Positions 31,368 to 41,563 of a DNA stretch of 64,000 nucleotides are shown one piece after another. Below the pieces are notes generated by a model. The model was not told where the DNA came from and did not search any database. It saw only the letters and a program-made list of their open reading frames with translations. Both the position numbers and the translations under genes were made by a program. The stretch spans positions 3,336,501 to 3,400,500 of the forward strand of contig NZ_CP141799.1 of NCBI RefSeq assembly GCF_035621475.1. Reading direction: 5' to 3'. Each line of letters opens with the position of its first letter. Position 1 is the stretch's first letter. The DNA is from Pseudomonas paeninsulae (GTDB taxonomy: Bacteria > Pseudomonadota > Gammaproteobacteria > Pseudomonadales > Pseudomonadaceae).

Positions 31368-32336
31368 TCATAGCTTCCCGAAGACTTTTAGCACCCCAAC
31401 CAATGCGGGACCGATGGCCACCAGGAAAAAGCTCGGCCACAGACACAAGACTAGTGGGAATATCAGCTTGGTGCCTATTTTCGCCGCCTTCTCCTCGGCC
31501 GCCTGAGTACGCCGGTCGCGGAACTCTTCGGCATAGATGCGCAGGGTGTCGGCCACGCTGGTACCAAAGCGAATGCTTTGCGACAAGAGACTAACCAGGC
31601 CGCGAATGTCCTCCAGGCCAGTGCGCTCGGCCAGATGCTTGAGCGCCACGGTGCTGGAGATACCGGCACGAATTTCCGCATTGACCAAGGCCAGCTCAAG
31701 CGCCAGCTCCGGCTGGCTGACCGCCATCTCGTCGGCCACCCGCTCAATCGCCTGGGGCAAAGCCAGCCCCGACTCGACACAGACCACCATCAGGTCCAGG
31801 GCATCGGGGAAGGCGACCAGTAGCCGCCGCATGCGCGCTTGCTTGCGCTTGTCGACATAGATGGCCGGCACCAGCCAACCGACGCCTAGCGCACCGACCA
31901 CCAACAGAGCGCCAATAGGCAGCGACAGCTTGGGGATCAGCGGCATTGCCAGCAGGCTAAGGCCAACCAGTACCAGCGGCGCCAGCAGGCGAACCGCCCA
32001 GTACATCTGCACCGCCGCCGGCGAACGATAACCGGCGTGCGTGAGCAGGGTGCGGGTGGCCGACTCTTGCCCCTCTTCCCCGGAGACAAAGCGCTGGCCC
32101 ACCTGCTCCAGCATCAGTTGCAGATTGCTCGGTGGCTCCTGGCCGACCGCAGTGCCACCGTGCCCGCGCTTGATCAGAATCAGGCGCCGCTGCACCGGGT
32201 CGCGCAGCCCCATCACCAGCATGGCCAGCGTCACTACCGCAAGCACCGCGCTCAGGCCAATGGCGCCGACGAACAGCAGGCGCGCCAACTCCTCGTTGCC
32301 CACCGCTCGATTGAGCAAACTCAGCAGATAATCCAT
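31368..32336 (-). CDS. tadC: Tad pilus inner-membrane protein TadC
   Basis: A 322-residue type II secretion F-domain protein. Hydrophobic segments lie at residues 18-42, about 110-155 and at the C-terminus; the cytoplasmic F domain includes AFPDALDLMVVCVESGLALP and LRIYAEEFRDRRTQAAEEKA. With TadB it forms the inner-membrane platform that the TadA ATPase turns. It follows tadB after 24 bases. Confidence 0.93.
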   Translation of the reverse strand: MDYLLSLLNRAVGNEELARLLFVGAIGLSAVLAVVTLAMLVMGLRDPVQRRLILIKRGHGGTAVGQEPPSNLQLMLEQVGQRFVSGEEGQESATRTLLTHAGYRSPAAVQMYWAVRLLAPLVLVGLSLLAMPLIPKLSLPIGALLVVGALGVGWLVPAIYVDKRKQARMRRLLVAFPDALDLMVVCVESGLALPQAIERVADEMAVSQPELALELALVNAEIRAGISSTVALKHLAERTGLEDIRGLVSLLSQSIRFGTSVADTLRIYAEEFRDRRTQAAEEKAAKIGTKLIFPLVLCLWPSFFLVAIGPALVGVLKVFGKL

Positions 32337-32360
32337 GACATATACCTCCTCTGCCAGCGC

Positions 32361-33347
32361 TTAAACCTGGATGCGGATGATTTTACGGACCCAGAAAATC
32401 CCCAGCAACATGGCGACAAAGGCTGCCATCACCATCTTCTGTCCAATGGGATCCTTGAGTAGCACCGGCATGTATTCTGGAGTGGTCAGCACAATCGCCG
32501 CAGCCAATACGAAAGGAACAGAAACCAGCACCCAGGCCGACATTCGCCCCTCTGCCGACAAGGTCACGACCTTGCGCTGAAAGCGGAAGCGACCACGGAT
32601 CAGACTGCTCAAGCGCTCCAACACCTCGGTCAGGTTGCCACCGGTGTCGCGGTGGATCAGCACCGAGGTCACCAGCATCATCACCGTCATGCTCGGCATC
32701 CGCTCGAGCAGGCCGAGCATGGCGCGGCGCACATCGTTGCCGTAGTTGATATCGGCAAAAGTCAGGCCGAATTCATGAGCCACCGCCCCCTTGTGCTCCT
32801 CGGCCACCAGTTGCAGGGTCTCGTTGAACGGATGGCCAGCGCGCAGAGCGCGGCACATCGCATCAAGGGCGTCCGGCAAGTCTTGCTCGAACTGAGCGAA
32901 GCGCTTGCTCCGGTCGCTGGCTACCTTCAGCACCGGCAACCAGCACACCGCCAAGGCCACTGGCAGCGCCAGCCACCAGACCTGGGTGAATAGCCACAGT
33001 GCGATACCGGTCACCACACCGAGAATCAGACCGAGCACCACCACCCGATACGCACGGTAGTCATGCCCGGACTGTTCGATCATCTGCGACAAGGCCTCCA
33101 TGCCCGGCAACTGCTCGAGCATGGCCTCCAGCGGCGTCAGACGCCTGAGGTACTTCTGCCGTAGCACCGTCTGCATGTTCGGCAGGTTGCTGGCCCGCTC
33201 CAGTACATGCAGGCGACTACGGATGCGCTTGCGCACCTTGCCCGCCTCGCCAAACACTGGCACCACCAGCCCCTGACTGAGCAGGAATACTGCGGTGAAC
33301 ACCATGCCGAGGAACGCCAGGATAAATTCGCCGGGAATCTGGTTCAT
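32361..33347 (-). CDS. tadB: Tad pilus inner-membrane protein TadB
   Basis: A 328-residue F-domain protein, partner of TadC. The cytoplasmic domain contains [20 protein letters not shown] and [20 protein letters not shown]; membrane segments sit at the N-terminus, around residue 120-155 and at the C-terminal end. The ATG at 33345-33347 overlaps the stop of tadA and has GGAGGGG upstream. Confidence 0.93.
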   Translation of the reverse strand: MNQIPGEFILAFLGMVFTAVFLLSQGLVVPVFGEAGKVRKRIRSRLHVLERASNLPNMQTVLRQKYLRRLTPLEAMLEQLPGMEALSQMIEQSGHDYRAYRVVVLGLILGVVTGIALWLFTQVWWLALPVALAVCWLPVLKVASDRSKRFAQFEQDLPDALDAMCRALRAGHPFNETLQLVAEEHKGAVAHEFGLTFADINYGNDVRRAMLGLLERMPSMTVMMLVTSVLIHRDTGGNLTEVLERLSSLIRGRFRFQRKVVTLSAEGRMSAWVLVSVPFVLAAAIVLTTPEYMPVLLKDPIGQKMVMAAFVAMLLGIFWVRKIIRIQV

Positions 33348-34780
33348 GACTGCCCCTCCATCCACTCCGGCCGGAACATCTCGAGAGGCAGCTCGATACC
33401 GCGCTTGCCCATCACCTCACGGAACGCCGGCACCATGCCGGTTGGTCGGTAGTCGCCAAGCACCTCGCCGTGCTCGCCCATGCCGCGGCGAACGAACGAG
33501 AAAATCTCGGTCATGGTGATGATTTCACCCTCCATGCCATTGATCTCCTGCACGCTGACCAAGCGCCGCTTGCCATCCTCCTGACGCTCGAGCTGGATCA
33601 CTACATCGATGGCCGAAGCGATCTGCTGACGCATCGCCTTGATCGGAAAGGTCGCGCCGGTCATCGACACCATGTTTTCGATCCGGCCCAGGGCATCGCG
33701 CGCGGTATTAGCGTGAATGGTGGTCAGCGAACCGTCGTGGCCGGTATTCATTGCCGTGAGCATGTCCAGCGCCTCGGCGCCACGCACCTCACCAATGACG
33801 ATGCGATCCGGGCGCATGCGCAAGCTGTTACGCACCAGCTCACGCTGGCCCACCTCGCCACGCCCCTCGATGTTCGACGGGCGGGTTTCCAGGCGCACCA
33901 CATGCGGTTGCTGCAGTTGCAGCTCGGCCGAGTCCTCGATGGTGACGATGCGCTCGTTATGCGGAATGAAACTGGACAGCACATTGAGCATGGTGGTCTT
34001 GCCGCTGCCGGTACCACCGGAGATCAACACGTTCAGGCGGCCACGAACGATGGCCTTGAGCATCAGGGCGATGGCCGGGGTCAAGGTGCCCATCTGCACC
34101 AGGCTCTCGGTATTGAGCAAATCCACGGCGAAGCGGCGGATCGATACACTCGGCCCGTCGATGGCCAGCGGCGGGATGATCGCATTGACCCGCGAGCCGT
34201 CCTTGAGGCGTGCATCGACCAGCGGCGAGGACTCGTCGATGCGCCGCCCGAGGTTGGAAACGATGCGGTCGATGATATTCATCAGGTGCTGATCGTCGCG
34301 AAAACGCACATCGGTGCGCTGCAGCTTGCCAAAGCGCTCGACGTATACCGAGTCATGCCCGTTGACCAGGATGTCGGACACACTGCTGTCGGCCAGCAAC
34401 GGTTCCAACGGCCCCAAGCCGAGAACCTCGTCGGATATCTGCTTGATGATCAACTGGCGGGTGGTCGCGCTTACCGGTGCGTTATGGTCATCCAGCAGGC
34501 GCTGACAGATCTCGCGAATCTGTCGCACCGCATCGGCCTGCTCCAGCGAATCGAGCAGCGACAGATCCATGACCTTGAGCAACTGCTGGTAGATCTTCTC
34601 CCGCCACTCGGTCTCCACCGGACTGAGATGGCTTTTTGTTTCGTAGAGTTCGTCTGGGGTGATGTGCTCCCAGGCCATCATTACCTTGTCAGGCTCGCCC
34701 TGTGTGTTGCACTCGGCTGATGGCGTTGCAACTGCCTTGACCGGCTGCTGGCGCAAGCGATTACGAAATTCACTGAGCAT
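33344..34780 (-). CDS. tadA: Tad pilus ATPase TadA (CpaF)
   Basis: A 478-residue secretion ATPase that powers Flp pilus assembly. Walker A is [16 protein letters not shown], the Asp box [13 protein letters not shown], Walker B with [20 protein letters not shown] and the His box [14 protein letters not shown] follow in order. The N-terminal 180 residues carry the usual helical region with [19 protein letters not shown]. The start overlaps the end of tadZ by 11 bases. Confidence 0.95.
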   Translation of the reverse strand: MLSEFRNRLRQQPVKAVATPSAECNTQGEPDKVMMAWEHITPDELYETKSHLSPVETEWREKIYQQLLKVMDLSLLDSLEQADAVRQIREICQRLLDDHNAPVSATTRQLIIKQISDEVLGLGPLEPLLADSSVSDILVNGHDSVYVERFGKLQRTDVRFRDDQHLMNIIDRIVSNLGRRIDESSPLVDARLKDGSRVNAIIPPLAIDGPSVSIRRFAVDLLNTESLVQMGTLTPAIALMLKAIVRGRLNVLISGGTGSGKTTMLNVLSSFIPHNERIVTIEDSAELQLQQPHVVRLETRPSNIEGRGEVGQRELVRNSLRMRPDRIVIGEVRGAEALDMLTAMNTGHDGSLTTIHANTARDALGRIENMVSMTGATFPIKAMRQQIASAIDVVIQLERQEDGKRRLVSVQEINGMEGEIITMTEIFSFVRRGMGEHGEVLGDYRPTGMVPAFREVMGKRGIELPLEMFRPEWMEGQS

Positions 34781-36008
34781 GGCTCTCTCCCCCGAAAAGA
34801 CGGCTGAAGGCGCGCTTGAACACGCCCTGTTCGACGCCAGCCTGCTTGCCAAGCAACTCCTTGCTCAGCTCATGCAACGCCAGGGTGATCGGTGCGCGCG
34901 GCGCGTGCAGATCCAGCGGCACGCCGGTGTTCTGGCTCTGACTGACCACGGCGAAATCGTTGGGTAGCTTTTGCAACTCGCTGCAACGCAATGCCGTGGC
35001 GATATCGCGCAAGGTGATGGGGTCGGACTTGTTGTAGCGGTTGACCACCACCTGCAGACTCTCACCGCGCACCCCCAACTCATCGCGCAGAATGCGCGCC
35101 AGACGACTGGCATCCTTGAGGTGGCTGAGGCTCTGCTGCACCACTATGTAGACACGGTCGGCCTGTTCCAGGGTGATGCCAGTGAGGTGATCGATCTGCC
35201 GCGGCAGGTCCACCACCACCCAGTCATAGCTGCTGCGCGCCAACTCAAGCAACGCCTCGAGCTGCTCGATATGCACATCCTGCGGCAGACACAACTCGTG
35301 CTCACGGCCGCCCAGTACATGCAGGCTCGGGCTGAAATGGCTACAGAAACCGCGCAGCGCCATGCTGTCCAACTCGCCGATCTGTTGCAGCACCTCGACA
35401 TGGCTGTGGTTGGGCTGCACATCCAGATAATGGGCGACGCTGCCGAATTGCAGGTCGAGATCCAGCAGCAGAACGCGGCTACCCTTGGCACTGAGTTGAT
35501 GGGCCAGGTTGCAGGCCAGCAGCGTCGCGCCGGAACCACCCTTGGCATTCATCACCGCCACCAGCTTGCCGGTCGCGCCGCTGCTGGAATGAGTCTCGGC
35601 GACCATACGCCCCAGCGCTGCAAGCAACTCCTCGGCGGCCACCGGCTCTGGCAAGAAGTCGCGAGCGCCGGCCTGCATCGCCAGGCGTATGCCCTCACGC
35701 TCCTCCAGCGGACCACACACCAGTAATGGCGGGCGATCCTGGATCGGGTGCTGCATCAACGCCGCCAATTCCTCGCGCCACAGATGGCTGACCCGCAGCA
35801 AGAGAAAATCCGGCGTCTGCTGCAGCCCAAAGAGAGGGTCGGTATGCCCATTACTGACCAGGCGGGTGTTAACCTGCATGCCGGGCACACGCCGACAGAT
35901 ACTATTGAGATGCTGCAAGGCATCCGCGTCGCGGCTACTGATCAGCAGGTGAAAACCCTGCTTGCCGGGCGAACTGGATGGCGCGGGGGCTTCTCTGGGC
36001 TTCAACAT
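34770..36008 (-). CDS. tadZ: Tad pilus localisation protein TadZ (CpaE)
   Basis: A 412-residue protein with a receiver-like N-terminal domain (residues 20-140) and a MinD/ParA-like domain. The nucleotide loop reads [16 protein letters not shown]: the lysine that normally precedes the final Thr/Ser of the deviant Walker A is replaced by alanine, as in other TadZ proteins with weak or no ATP turnover. [18 protein letters not shown] and [15 protein letters not shown] follow. TadZ places the pilus machine at the pole. Confidence 0.9.
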   Translation of the reverse strand: MLKPREAPAPSSSPGKQGFHLLISSRDADALQHLNSICRRVPGMQVNTRLVSNGHTDPLFGLQQTPDFLLLRVSHLWREELAALMQHPIQDRPPLLVCGPLEEREGIRLAMQAGARDFLPEPVAAEELLAALGRMVAETHSSSGATGKLVAVMNAKGGSGATLLACNLAHQLSAKGSRVLLLDLDLQFGSVAHYLDVQPNHSHVEVLQQIGELDSMALRGFCSHFSPSLHVLGGREHELCLPQDVHIEQLEALLELARSSYDWVVVDLPRQIDHLTGITLEQADRVYIVVQQSLSHLKDASRLARILRDELGVRGESLQVVVNRYNKSDPITLRDIATALRCSELQKLPNDFAVVSQSQNTGVPLDLHAPRAPITLALHELSKELLGKQAGVEQGVFKRAFSRLFGGESHAQ

Positions 36009-36508
36009 GGCGTGATCTCCGGAACGACTCCCGTCTCGGCATGGCGACCGAGGCTTTCACGGGGAATGGTCGACCTGAATGCCGGCAGAGTGAACACCCC
36101 ACGAAACCCAGGAATAAGTAGATCGAAGGTAAAGTTATCCACCCGCAGTTGCACATAGCGGATGGCACTGAAGCCGCTGACACCGGTAAGGTCCGCAGGG
36201 TTGGCCACCGTGGCGCCGTTCTCGTCCAGATAGACCAGGGTCAGGTTGGCGGTGCCCAGGTTGGCGATCAACGAACTGGCACCGCCGTTACCGATATCGT
36301 TGAAGATGGCCCTGCGCAGGATCCGCGTATCGCGGATATCGCACACCGCCGCCAGGCGCGCTCCGCGGCGCACCACCTCATCCAGGCCATTGACCGTGAA
36401 AAACAAGCGGCCCATTTCCACCACACCAAACAGCAGGGTGAACAACAGCAGGCCGATGATGGCGAACTCCACCACGTACACCCCGCGCATGCGTTGCCTG
36501 TTCATCAC
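36002..36508 (-). CDS. TadE-like minor pseudopilin (TadF position)
   Basis: A 168-residue protein with the TadE N-terminus: a short basic start, then RGVYVVEFAIIGLLLFTLLF with the Gly-x4-Glu pattern cut by prepilin peptidase and a long hydrophobic helix. The periplasmic part has a small Cys pair (CDIRD and the C-terminal Cys). Minor pseudopilins prime Flp pilus assembly. Overlaps tadZ by 7 bases and the upstream tadE by 4. Confidence 0.85.
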   Translation of the reverse strand: MMNRQRMRGVYVVEFAIIGLLLFTLLFGVVEMGRLFFTVNGLDEVVRRGARLAAVCDIRDTRILRRAIFNDIGNGGASSLIANLGTANLTLVYLDENGATVANPADLTGVSGFSAIRYVQLRVDNFTFDLLIPGFRGVFTLPAFRSTIPRESLGRHAETGVVPEITPC

Positions 36509-36972
36509 AACCCCCTCATCACGGTGGTGGCCACCAACGGGAAATTCAGTGGGATGGCATTGCCGATCAGCGCTGGCAGGCCGCTGCCAATCACCGGCCG
36601 AAACACATAACTGATGCTGACCTGGACATGCTCGGCGCCCACCGTACCGACCGTCACATTGGCAGTGGTCAAACCCGGCACTACCTCTTTGCCGGGTTGG
36701 GGCGCTGGCACGCCATAGACGGCGATATTTCTGGTTCTGGCCAGCAACACCGAATTGATCTCGACTTTGCCGAGGTTGGCGTTCCAGGCTTGTCCGGCCA
36801 GGTAGCGCACCGCATCGCGGTTAGCTTGCAGCAGGCTGTTGTACTGGTGAAGCATACGACCGAACTCGGCGACACCCAGCAACAGCAACAGTAGTAGCGG
36901 CAGGGCGATGGCGAATTCGACCATGGCCACGCCTTGTTGCGCCTGCGGGTGTTTGAAATCACAACGTTCCAT
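36505..36972 (-). CDS. tadE: TadE-like minor pseudopilin
   Basis: A 155-residue protein with the prepilin-type start AQQGVAMVEFAIALPLLLLL, whose Gly-x4-Glu matches the prepilin peptidase site, then a helical segment and a beta-rich periplasmic domain (HVQVSISYVFRPVIGSGLP). It is the second TadE-like gene in tandem with the one downstream. Confidence 0.87.
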   Translation of the reverse strand: MERCDFKHPQAQQGVAMVEFAIALPLLLLLLLGVAEFGRMLHQYNSLLQANRDAVRYLAGQAWNANLGKVEINSVLLARTRNIAVYGVPAPQPGKEVVPGLTTANVTVGTVGAEHVQVSISYVFRPVIGSGLPALIGNAIPLNFPLVATTVMRGL

Positions 36973-37021
36973 AACGCGCTCCTACGAGTCGCAGCTCGAT
37001 GCCTGAATATCCATAGAGCCT

Positions 37022-37092
37022 GGTAGCCCGGACGCAACCTGCGAATGCAGTTGCATATGGCTACCGCCTCCCCGAATTGCATCCGGGTTACC
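37022..37092. repeat. Intergenic inverted repeat (GGTAGCCCGG family)
   Basis: GGTAGCCCGGACGCAA at the left and TTGCATCCGGGTTACC at the right are near-perfect inverted copies, about 40 bases apart, in the 174-base gap between tadG and tadE. Shorter relatives lie at 46665-46686 and 59440-59461. Confidence 0.65.
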
Positions 37093-37146
37093 ATTGGTGC
37101 GATGGAACGGTGTGCATATCCACCTCCCATCACATGGTAAAACCGC

Positions 37147-38499
37147 TTAGGAGTCGGGACTCGGCGTGCGGTTATTGTCGATATAGGTCTTGTACAACTG
37201 GATGATGACCGGCCCGACATCGTCGACTGGCTTCGGCCCGGCCACGCCATCGCCCTCGCATTCCTTGATGAACTGGCCGAACACCTGGGCCTGGTTGCCT
37301 TGCTGGGCGACCGTCTGCAGCATGAAAAAACAACCGAAGTCCAGCACCGGCACATCAACCTGGCCGCCAGACACCCCACTGCAGTTGCCGATCACGATAT
37401 TGAGCATGCGCCGCTCATGAACGCCGGTGCAGGTGCCGGAAACGGCACAGGCCGCGCTCGCCGCCAGCCAGTCATTCAAGTCGTACAGCGCTGTTGCGCC
37501 AGCGGTCAGATTCCCCCCCGAAGAGGTGACCGCCACCCCCTGATGCTCCACACGGGGCGGCGAGACGCTGTCGTTGTAAGTCATCTTCGGGTTGCTGAAC
37601 TGAGTGACCCAGTCCGGCGGGTAGTTGGCGGCGGTCATGCCCGGGCCGTTGTACTCGCCGAAGCGGGTATTCAGGCCTTGGGCCACCGGCCCTACGGTGT
37701 TGCCGGGCTCGGTAGGCACCTTGTCGCCGACCACATTGCACTTCTCGATGCCGCCGGCCAGAGCGGTGCGCAGGTCGTTAGCCCCGCTTGAGCCGTCCAG
37801 GCGCAACAGCTGGAAGTTGCCCGGGCTGATTGTCGGGTCATTGCCGGCTGCGCTCTTGAGCACTTGCAGATCGCCAAAGCCATAACCCCAGTAGGAAGTC
37901 CCGCCATTGTTTGCAGGATTCTTGGTGGGATCGCCGCAGACCAGGAGGGGCTCGATCTTGCAGGGCGAGGCAGAGGGACTTGGTCCCGCAGTGGCAATGG
38001 CCGCCACGGCCTTGGCACCAAGGTTACCGGCCGAAAGAGACTGAGCGAAACGCCAGAAGAACCCGGCCAGCGGGTAGTCCGGCACCGATACTCGCACATA
38101 GGCGGCATCGGTTGGGCCGGGGAAGGAGAACGGGCCGTACACACTGTTGGCCAGCTCCACCACCGCGAAGGCGCCCACCCCGCCGCCGCCGATGCCAGTG
38201 CTCAACTCGCGATTGCCAACGGCATTGGCGTTGAGTAGCAGGGTATTGAGCGCCGCATCCCGCGTTAGAGTGGAGGCATTGCCGTTGCCGAACACTTGCT
38301 GCAAGGTCTTGGCTCCGCTCAGGGCCGCAGCATCCACGGCATTCTGCAGGCGCGTCTTGTTCAGCAGCATGTGGCCGCCGTCCAGGGCCAGGGCGGCCAT
38401 CAACAGTATGGAGGCCAAGGCAATCACGATCAGCACCATCACCGCCCCGCGCTGGTGCGCTGGCGTCGCGGTGAACGGCCTTTGCATACGGGGTTTCAT
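37147..38499 (-). CDS. tadG: Tad pilus-associated protein TadG
   Basis: A 450-residue protein. The N-terminus HQRGAVMVLIVIALASILLM with ALALDGGHMLLNKTRLQNAV and DAAALSGAKTL is the signature of TadG-like/Flp pilus-assembly TadE/G domains. The large remainder is a Gly/Asn-rich periplasmic domain with several cysteines (CKIEPLLVC, CTGVHE). It anchors the pilus machine. I start at the ATG 38497-38499; another ATG lies five codons upstream. Confidence 0.85.
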   Translation of the reverse strand: MKPRMQRPFTATPAHQRGAVMVLIVIALASILLMAALALDGGHMLLNKTRLQNAVDAAALSGAKTLQQVFGNGNASTLTRDAALNTLLLNANAVGNRELSTGIGGGGVGAFAVVELANSVYGPFSFPGPTDAAYVRVSVPDYPLAGFFWRFAQSLSAGNLGAKAVAAIATAGPSPSASPCKIEPLLVCGDPTKNPANNGGTSYWGYGFGDLQVLKSAAGNDPTISPGNFQLLRLDGSSGANDLRTALAGGIEKCNVVGDKVPTEPGNTVGPVAQGLNTRFGEYNGPGMTAANYPPDWVTQFSNPKMTYNDSVSPPRVEHQGVAVTSSGGNLTAGATALYDLNDWLAASAACAVSGTCTGVHERRMLNIVIGNCSGVSGGQVDVPVLDFGCFFMLQTVAQQGNQAQVFGQFIKECEGDGVAGPKPVDDVGPVIIQLYKTYIDNNRTPSPDS

Positions 38500-38510
38500 A
38501 GCCTTAACCC

Positions 38511-38783
38511 TCAATTACCTATGTTGATCTGGATTGGCTGCGCGACCTGGGCCGCATCACCGGTAACACCGCGGTAGCCGTCCATGACTTTCTCTATCAC
38601 TGGGCCGTCGCTGCCGGTGGGCGATACGTCCGTGCCCGGGTTGGCGGCCAACTGCTTGTCGGCGATCTGCTGGTAGTGGGTCTGGTACACGCTGTAACCT
38701 AATGGCCCGACCCGAGCTTCGTCGTAGGTCATGCAACCGCTTGGCCCCAGCAACAGTAGCGTCAGAACGATCGTACGTTTCAT
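38511..38783 (-). CDS. Small lipoprotein of the Tad cluster
   Basis: A 90-residue lipoprotein: signal peptide MKRTIVLTLLLLGPSGC with a lipobox cysteine near residue 17, then CMTYDEARVGPLGYSVYQTH and a polar Gln/Asp-rich tail. It lies between rcpA and tadG, where P. aeruginosa also has a small gene of unknown function, so an accessory role at the RcpA secretin is likely but unproven. Confidence 0.75.
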   Translation of the reverse strand: MKRTIVLTLLLLGPSGCMTYDEARVGPLGYSVYQTHYQQIADKQLAANPGTDVSPTGSDGPVIEKVMDGYRGVTGDAAQVAQPIQINIGN

Positions 38784-38860
38784 GGTGGTTGCCTCCACTG
38801 GTTGATCCTGTGTGGCCCGCCGCGGCGAGCTACCCTTGCAAATTCGACTCTGCAGCTAAA

Positions 38861-38951
38861 CCGTAGGATGGATTAGCGAAGCGTAATCCGTCGTTTTCCG
38901 CGGCATTTCGCGGTAAACGGCGGAAGCCCCTGCGGGGATTCCACCCTACGG
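38861..38951. repeat. Intergenic inverted repeat (GTAGGGTGG family)
   Basis: A 91-base element with ends CCGTAGGATGGATTAGCG and GGGGATTCCACCCTACGG; an inner pair CCGTCGTTTTCCGCG / CGCGGTAAACGGCGG gives a second stem. It sits between rcpA and the small lipoprotein gene. Related elements lie at 46491-46560 and 61864-62046. Confidence 0.65.
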
Positions 38952-39012
38952 TGTTGCCAGTCGCTCCTTCGTCCAACCTCCAACCTTCCAACCTCTAACG
39001 CCTTCCTTCCCG

Positions 39013-40497
39013 CTAATTCAAATCGTGGCCAAAATTACCCTCACTAGTCCCAAGGCTAACCGGCACCTGACGGCCCTCGCCACGACCCTTGGTTCTGCCG
39101 AGCAGGTAGAAATCCACATCGTTCGGCGCGACGATTTTCTCGGTCGGCAGGCGCACGGTGCGGGCATCCACCGGTTTGGCCAGGTGCGGCGTAACCAGGA
39201 TCACCAGTTCGGTCTCACCACTAATAAACTCCTGGCTACGGAACAGATGACCGATCACCGGGATATCGCCCAGCCCAGGGAAGCGGCTGACAGAGTCACG
39301 AGTGCTTTCGCTGATCAATCCGGCGATGGCGATGGTCTGGCCACTACCCAACTCGACGGTGGACTGGGCACTGCGCTTGGTCAGCGCCGGCACCAGCAAT
39401 GAAGACGAACCTCTTGTGGATTCTGCTTCCACTACCAGGCTATTAGCAGCCACCAGCTCGCTAACCGATACATTGAGATTGAGATTGATCCGCCCCGAGT
39501 CCAATACGGTTGGAAGGAATTTCACTCCCACGCCGAATTCCTTGAACTCGATGGTGATGCCATTTTCGTCGGAAACCGGGATAGGGAATTCGCCGCCGGA
39601 AATGAATTCCGCCTGCTGCCCGGTCAGGGTAGTGAGGGTTGGCTCTGCCAGTATCTTGGCCGAACCATTGTCCTTGGACGCTTCCAGTATGGCGTCGAAG
39701 AGAAAGCTCTCGGAAGCGAACTTAGCCAGAAAGCCCGTACTGGGACTGAGCAAGTTTTCAACCAATGAGCTGCTGTTATTGAACCCGCCAAACTCCCAAT
39801 TTCCGCCAGAGCCGATGGCCAGAAAACGCACGCCGAGACGCTTGACCAGATCACGCTTCATCTCCGCCACCTTGACCTCCAGCATCACTTGCTGGCTGCC
39901 GCCGACGGTCATCAGGTTGATCACATCCAGCGATTGGGTCGGCGCTGCTACTGCGGCCTCGCCCTCACCCTGGACAATGCTGGAGGTTTGCGCGGTATAG
40001 GTCTTGGCCAGTTTGACTGCACTATCCATCGCCGCTGCACTGCTCACCTGGCCGCGCAGCACCAAGGCACCCTGGGCGCTATAAACCGAGATCTGCTCGT
40101 TGGGCAACAGCTCATGCAGCTTGCTCTTCAGCCCGCCGAGGTCATGCACCACCTCGAGGTCGAGGCTGTCGATCAGCCGGTTGCGGCTGTCCCACAACAA
40201 TACGTTGGTACTGCCCAAGGCACGCCCGAGCAGGTATAGCTGGGTCGGGCTGGTGACCAGGATATCGGCGATTTCCGGGTTACCGACTGAAACCTTTTTT
40301 ACCGGCGCGCGGGTGGTCAATACCCGTGATTTATAGATCGGCACCTGAATGTTGGTGACGTTGGCCGCCGGCATGGCGCTGACCCCAGGCACCGGTTCGG
40401 CTGCCTGCAGCACGGCGCTCGACAGCAGCCCTGCGCCCCCGCCAGTGAAGAAGAGAACGTACAACGCGAATGTCCCGATTCTCCGGATGATATCCAT
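39013..40497 (-). CDS. rcpA: Flp pilus outer-membrane secretin RcpA
   Basis: A 494-residue secretin that forms the outer-membrane pore for the Flp pilus. A signal peptide ending near LQAAE is followed by N0/BON-like domains (VSVGNPEIADILVTSPTQLY, LGRALGSTNVLLWDS), then the secretin core with ILAEPTLTTLTGQQAEFISG, GEFPIPV and the C-terminal GDIPVIGHLFRSQEF signature. Part of the minus-strand Tad operon. Confidence 0.93.
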   Translation of the reverse strand: MDIIRRIGTFALYVLFFTGGGAGLLSSAVLQAAEPVPGVSAMPAANVTNIQVPIYKSRVLTTRAPVKKVSVGNPEIADILVTSPTQLYLLGRALGSTNVLLWDSRNRLIDSLDLEVVHDLGGLKSKLHELLPNEQISVYSAQGALVLRGQVSSAAAMDSAVKLAKTYTAQTSSIVQGEGEAAVAAPTQSLDVINLMTVGGSQQVMLEVKVAEMKRDLVKRLGVRFLAIGSGGNWEFGGFNNSSSLVENLLSPSTGFLAKFASESFLFDAILEASKDNGSAKILAEPTLTTLTGQQAEFISGGEFPIPVSDENGITIEFKEFGVGVKFLPTVLDSGRINLNLNVSVSELVAANSLVVEAESTRGSSSLLVPALTKRSAQSTVELGSGQTIAIAGLISESTRDSVSRFPGLGDIPVIGHLFRSQEFISGETELVILVTPHLAKPVDARTVRLPTEKIVAPNDVDFYLLGRTKGRGEGRQVPVSLGTSEGNFGHDLN

Positions 40498-40702
40498 GCC
40501 CTACTCCTTTCGTGGTTTTGCGCTTTACCTGCTTATCAGGAGCACCGGACTTGCCGATGCGAATACCGTTGCCTATGCCTCATCCCTGGAAATGGAGAAT
40601 CAGGGATGAGCCACTTAATCTTCGCTGCCAACTGCCGTTGCCTATGCTCTACATCTTTATGCATCGCTTCGCTTGGCCTCACTCCTGCTACCTCATCCCT
40701 GC

Positions 40703-41524
40703 TCAGAGCTGAACCTTTGTCGCCTGCACATCGATGCCGCGAATAATGGTGACCCCAGCACTGCTGCCACTGCTGCTGCGGCGGCGGATCACTCGCTTGG
40801 GTGCTTGAGGTACCGGCGCTGGGGCGACCATTGCCACCGCTTCCGCCACTGGCGGCAGCGGCTTTTTCTGGTTATCCAGCGGGTTGCGCAGAGCCAGCTG
40901 TAGCGTGCCTTCGGTTTGCGCCTTGACCAGGATCTCCGTCTCTTCCGGGGTCATTTCCAGGGTCACCGCACGCACCACCACCGGTTGAGTCTTGTCGGTA
41001 CTGGCAGTCTGATCCACGGCAAGCACCCGCAGGTCCTCGAGTATGGTTTCCGATTTGGCAGTGTTATTGCTGCCATCGACCTTCTTGGTCGCCAGCACAT
41101 CGACCCGGTTACCCGGCAACAGGAAGCCGCCGACACCGACCACATCGTCCACCCGCACCGAGATGGCGCGCTTGTCCTTGTCGATCAACGAGGCCAGGGT
41201 GCTGCCGCCGAGATGCTCGGCCAAGCGAGCGCCGCGCACTATGTCGCCACGCAACATGGTAAAGGTGGCGATCTGGCCCACTACTTTTTCAGTGGCGTCG
41301 AATGCATCGTCCGGCACCGTGCCCGTGGGCATACGCACCAGGGTCACCTGCTGGGCCTCGACCATCTGGCCGAAGGGAATTTCCGCCGTGGCCACCACCA
41401 CATTTTTCATGTTGTCGTCAGGCTCTTCGTTGAGCCGGGCACTCAGCCAGTTGTTGGCCATAAAGGCCGCGCCCAGGCCGAGGACGAGCGAAAGACCGAT
41501 CAATACAGGCGTGCGTGAGTTCAT
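40703..41524 (-). CDS. rcpC: Flp pilus assembly protein RcpC (CpaB)
   Basis: A 273-residue protein: an N-terminal membrane anchor (PVLIGLSLVLGLGAAFMA), a SAF domain (ATAEIPFGQMVEAQQVTLVR) and an RcpC/CpaB domain (DKRAISVRVDDVVGVGGFLL, PGNRVDVLATKKVDGS). It works beside the RcpA secretin. The 205-base gap to rcpA has no gene; the C-terminus ends in a basic RRRSSSG tract. Confidence 0.92.
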   Translation of the reverse strand: MNSRTPVLIGLSLVLGLGAAFMANNWLSARLNEEPDDNMKNVVVATAEIPFGQMVEAQQVTLVRMPTGTVPDDAFDATEKVVGQIATFTMLRGDIVRGARLAEHLGGSTLASLIDKDKRAISVRVDDVVGVGGFLLPGNRVDVLATKKVDGSNNTAKSETILEDLRVLAVDQTASTDKTQPVVVRAVTLEMTPEETEILVKAQTEGTLQLALRNPLDNQKKPLPPVAEAVAMVAPAPVPQAPKRVIRRRSSSGSSAGVTIIRGIDVQATKVQL

Positions 41525-41563
41525 GACGGTGTCTCCTTAATTCGACTGGCGTCGTACTGTTTT

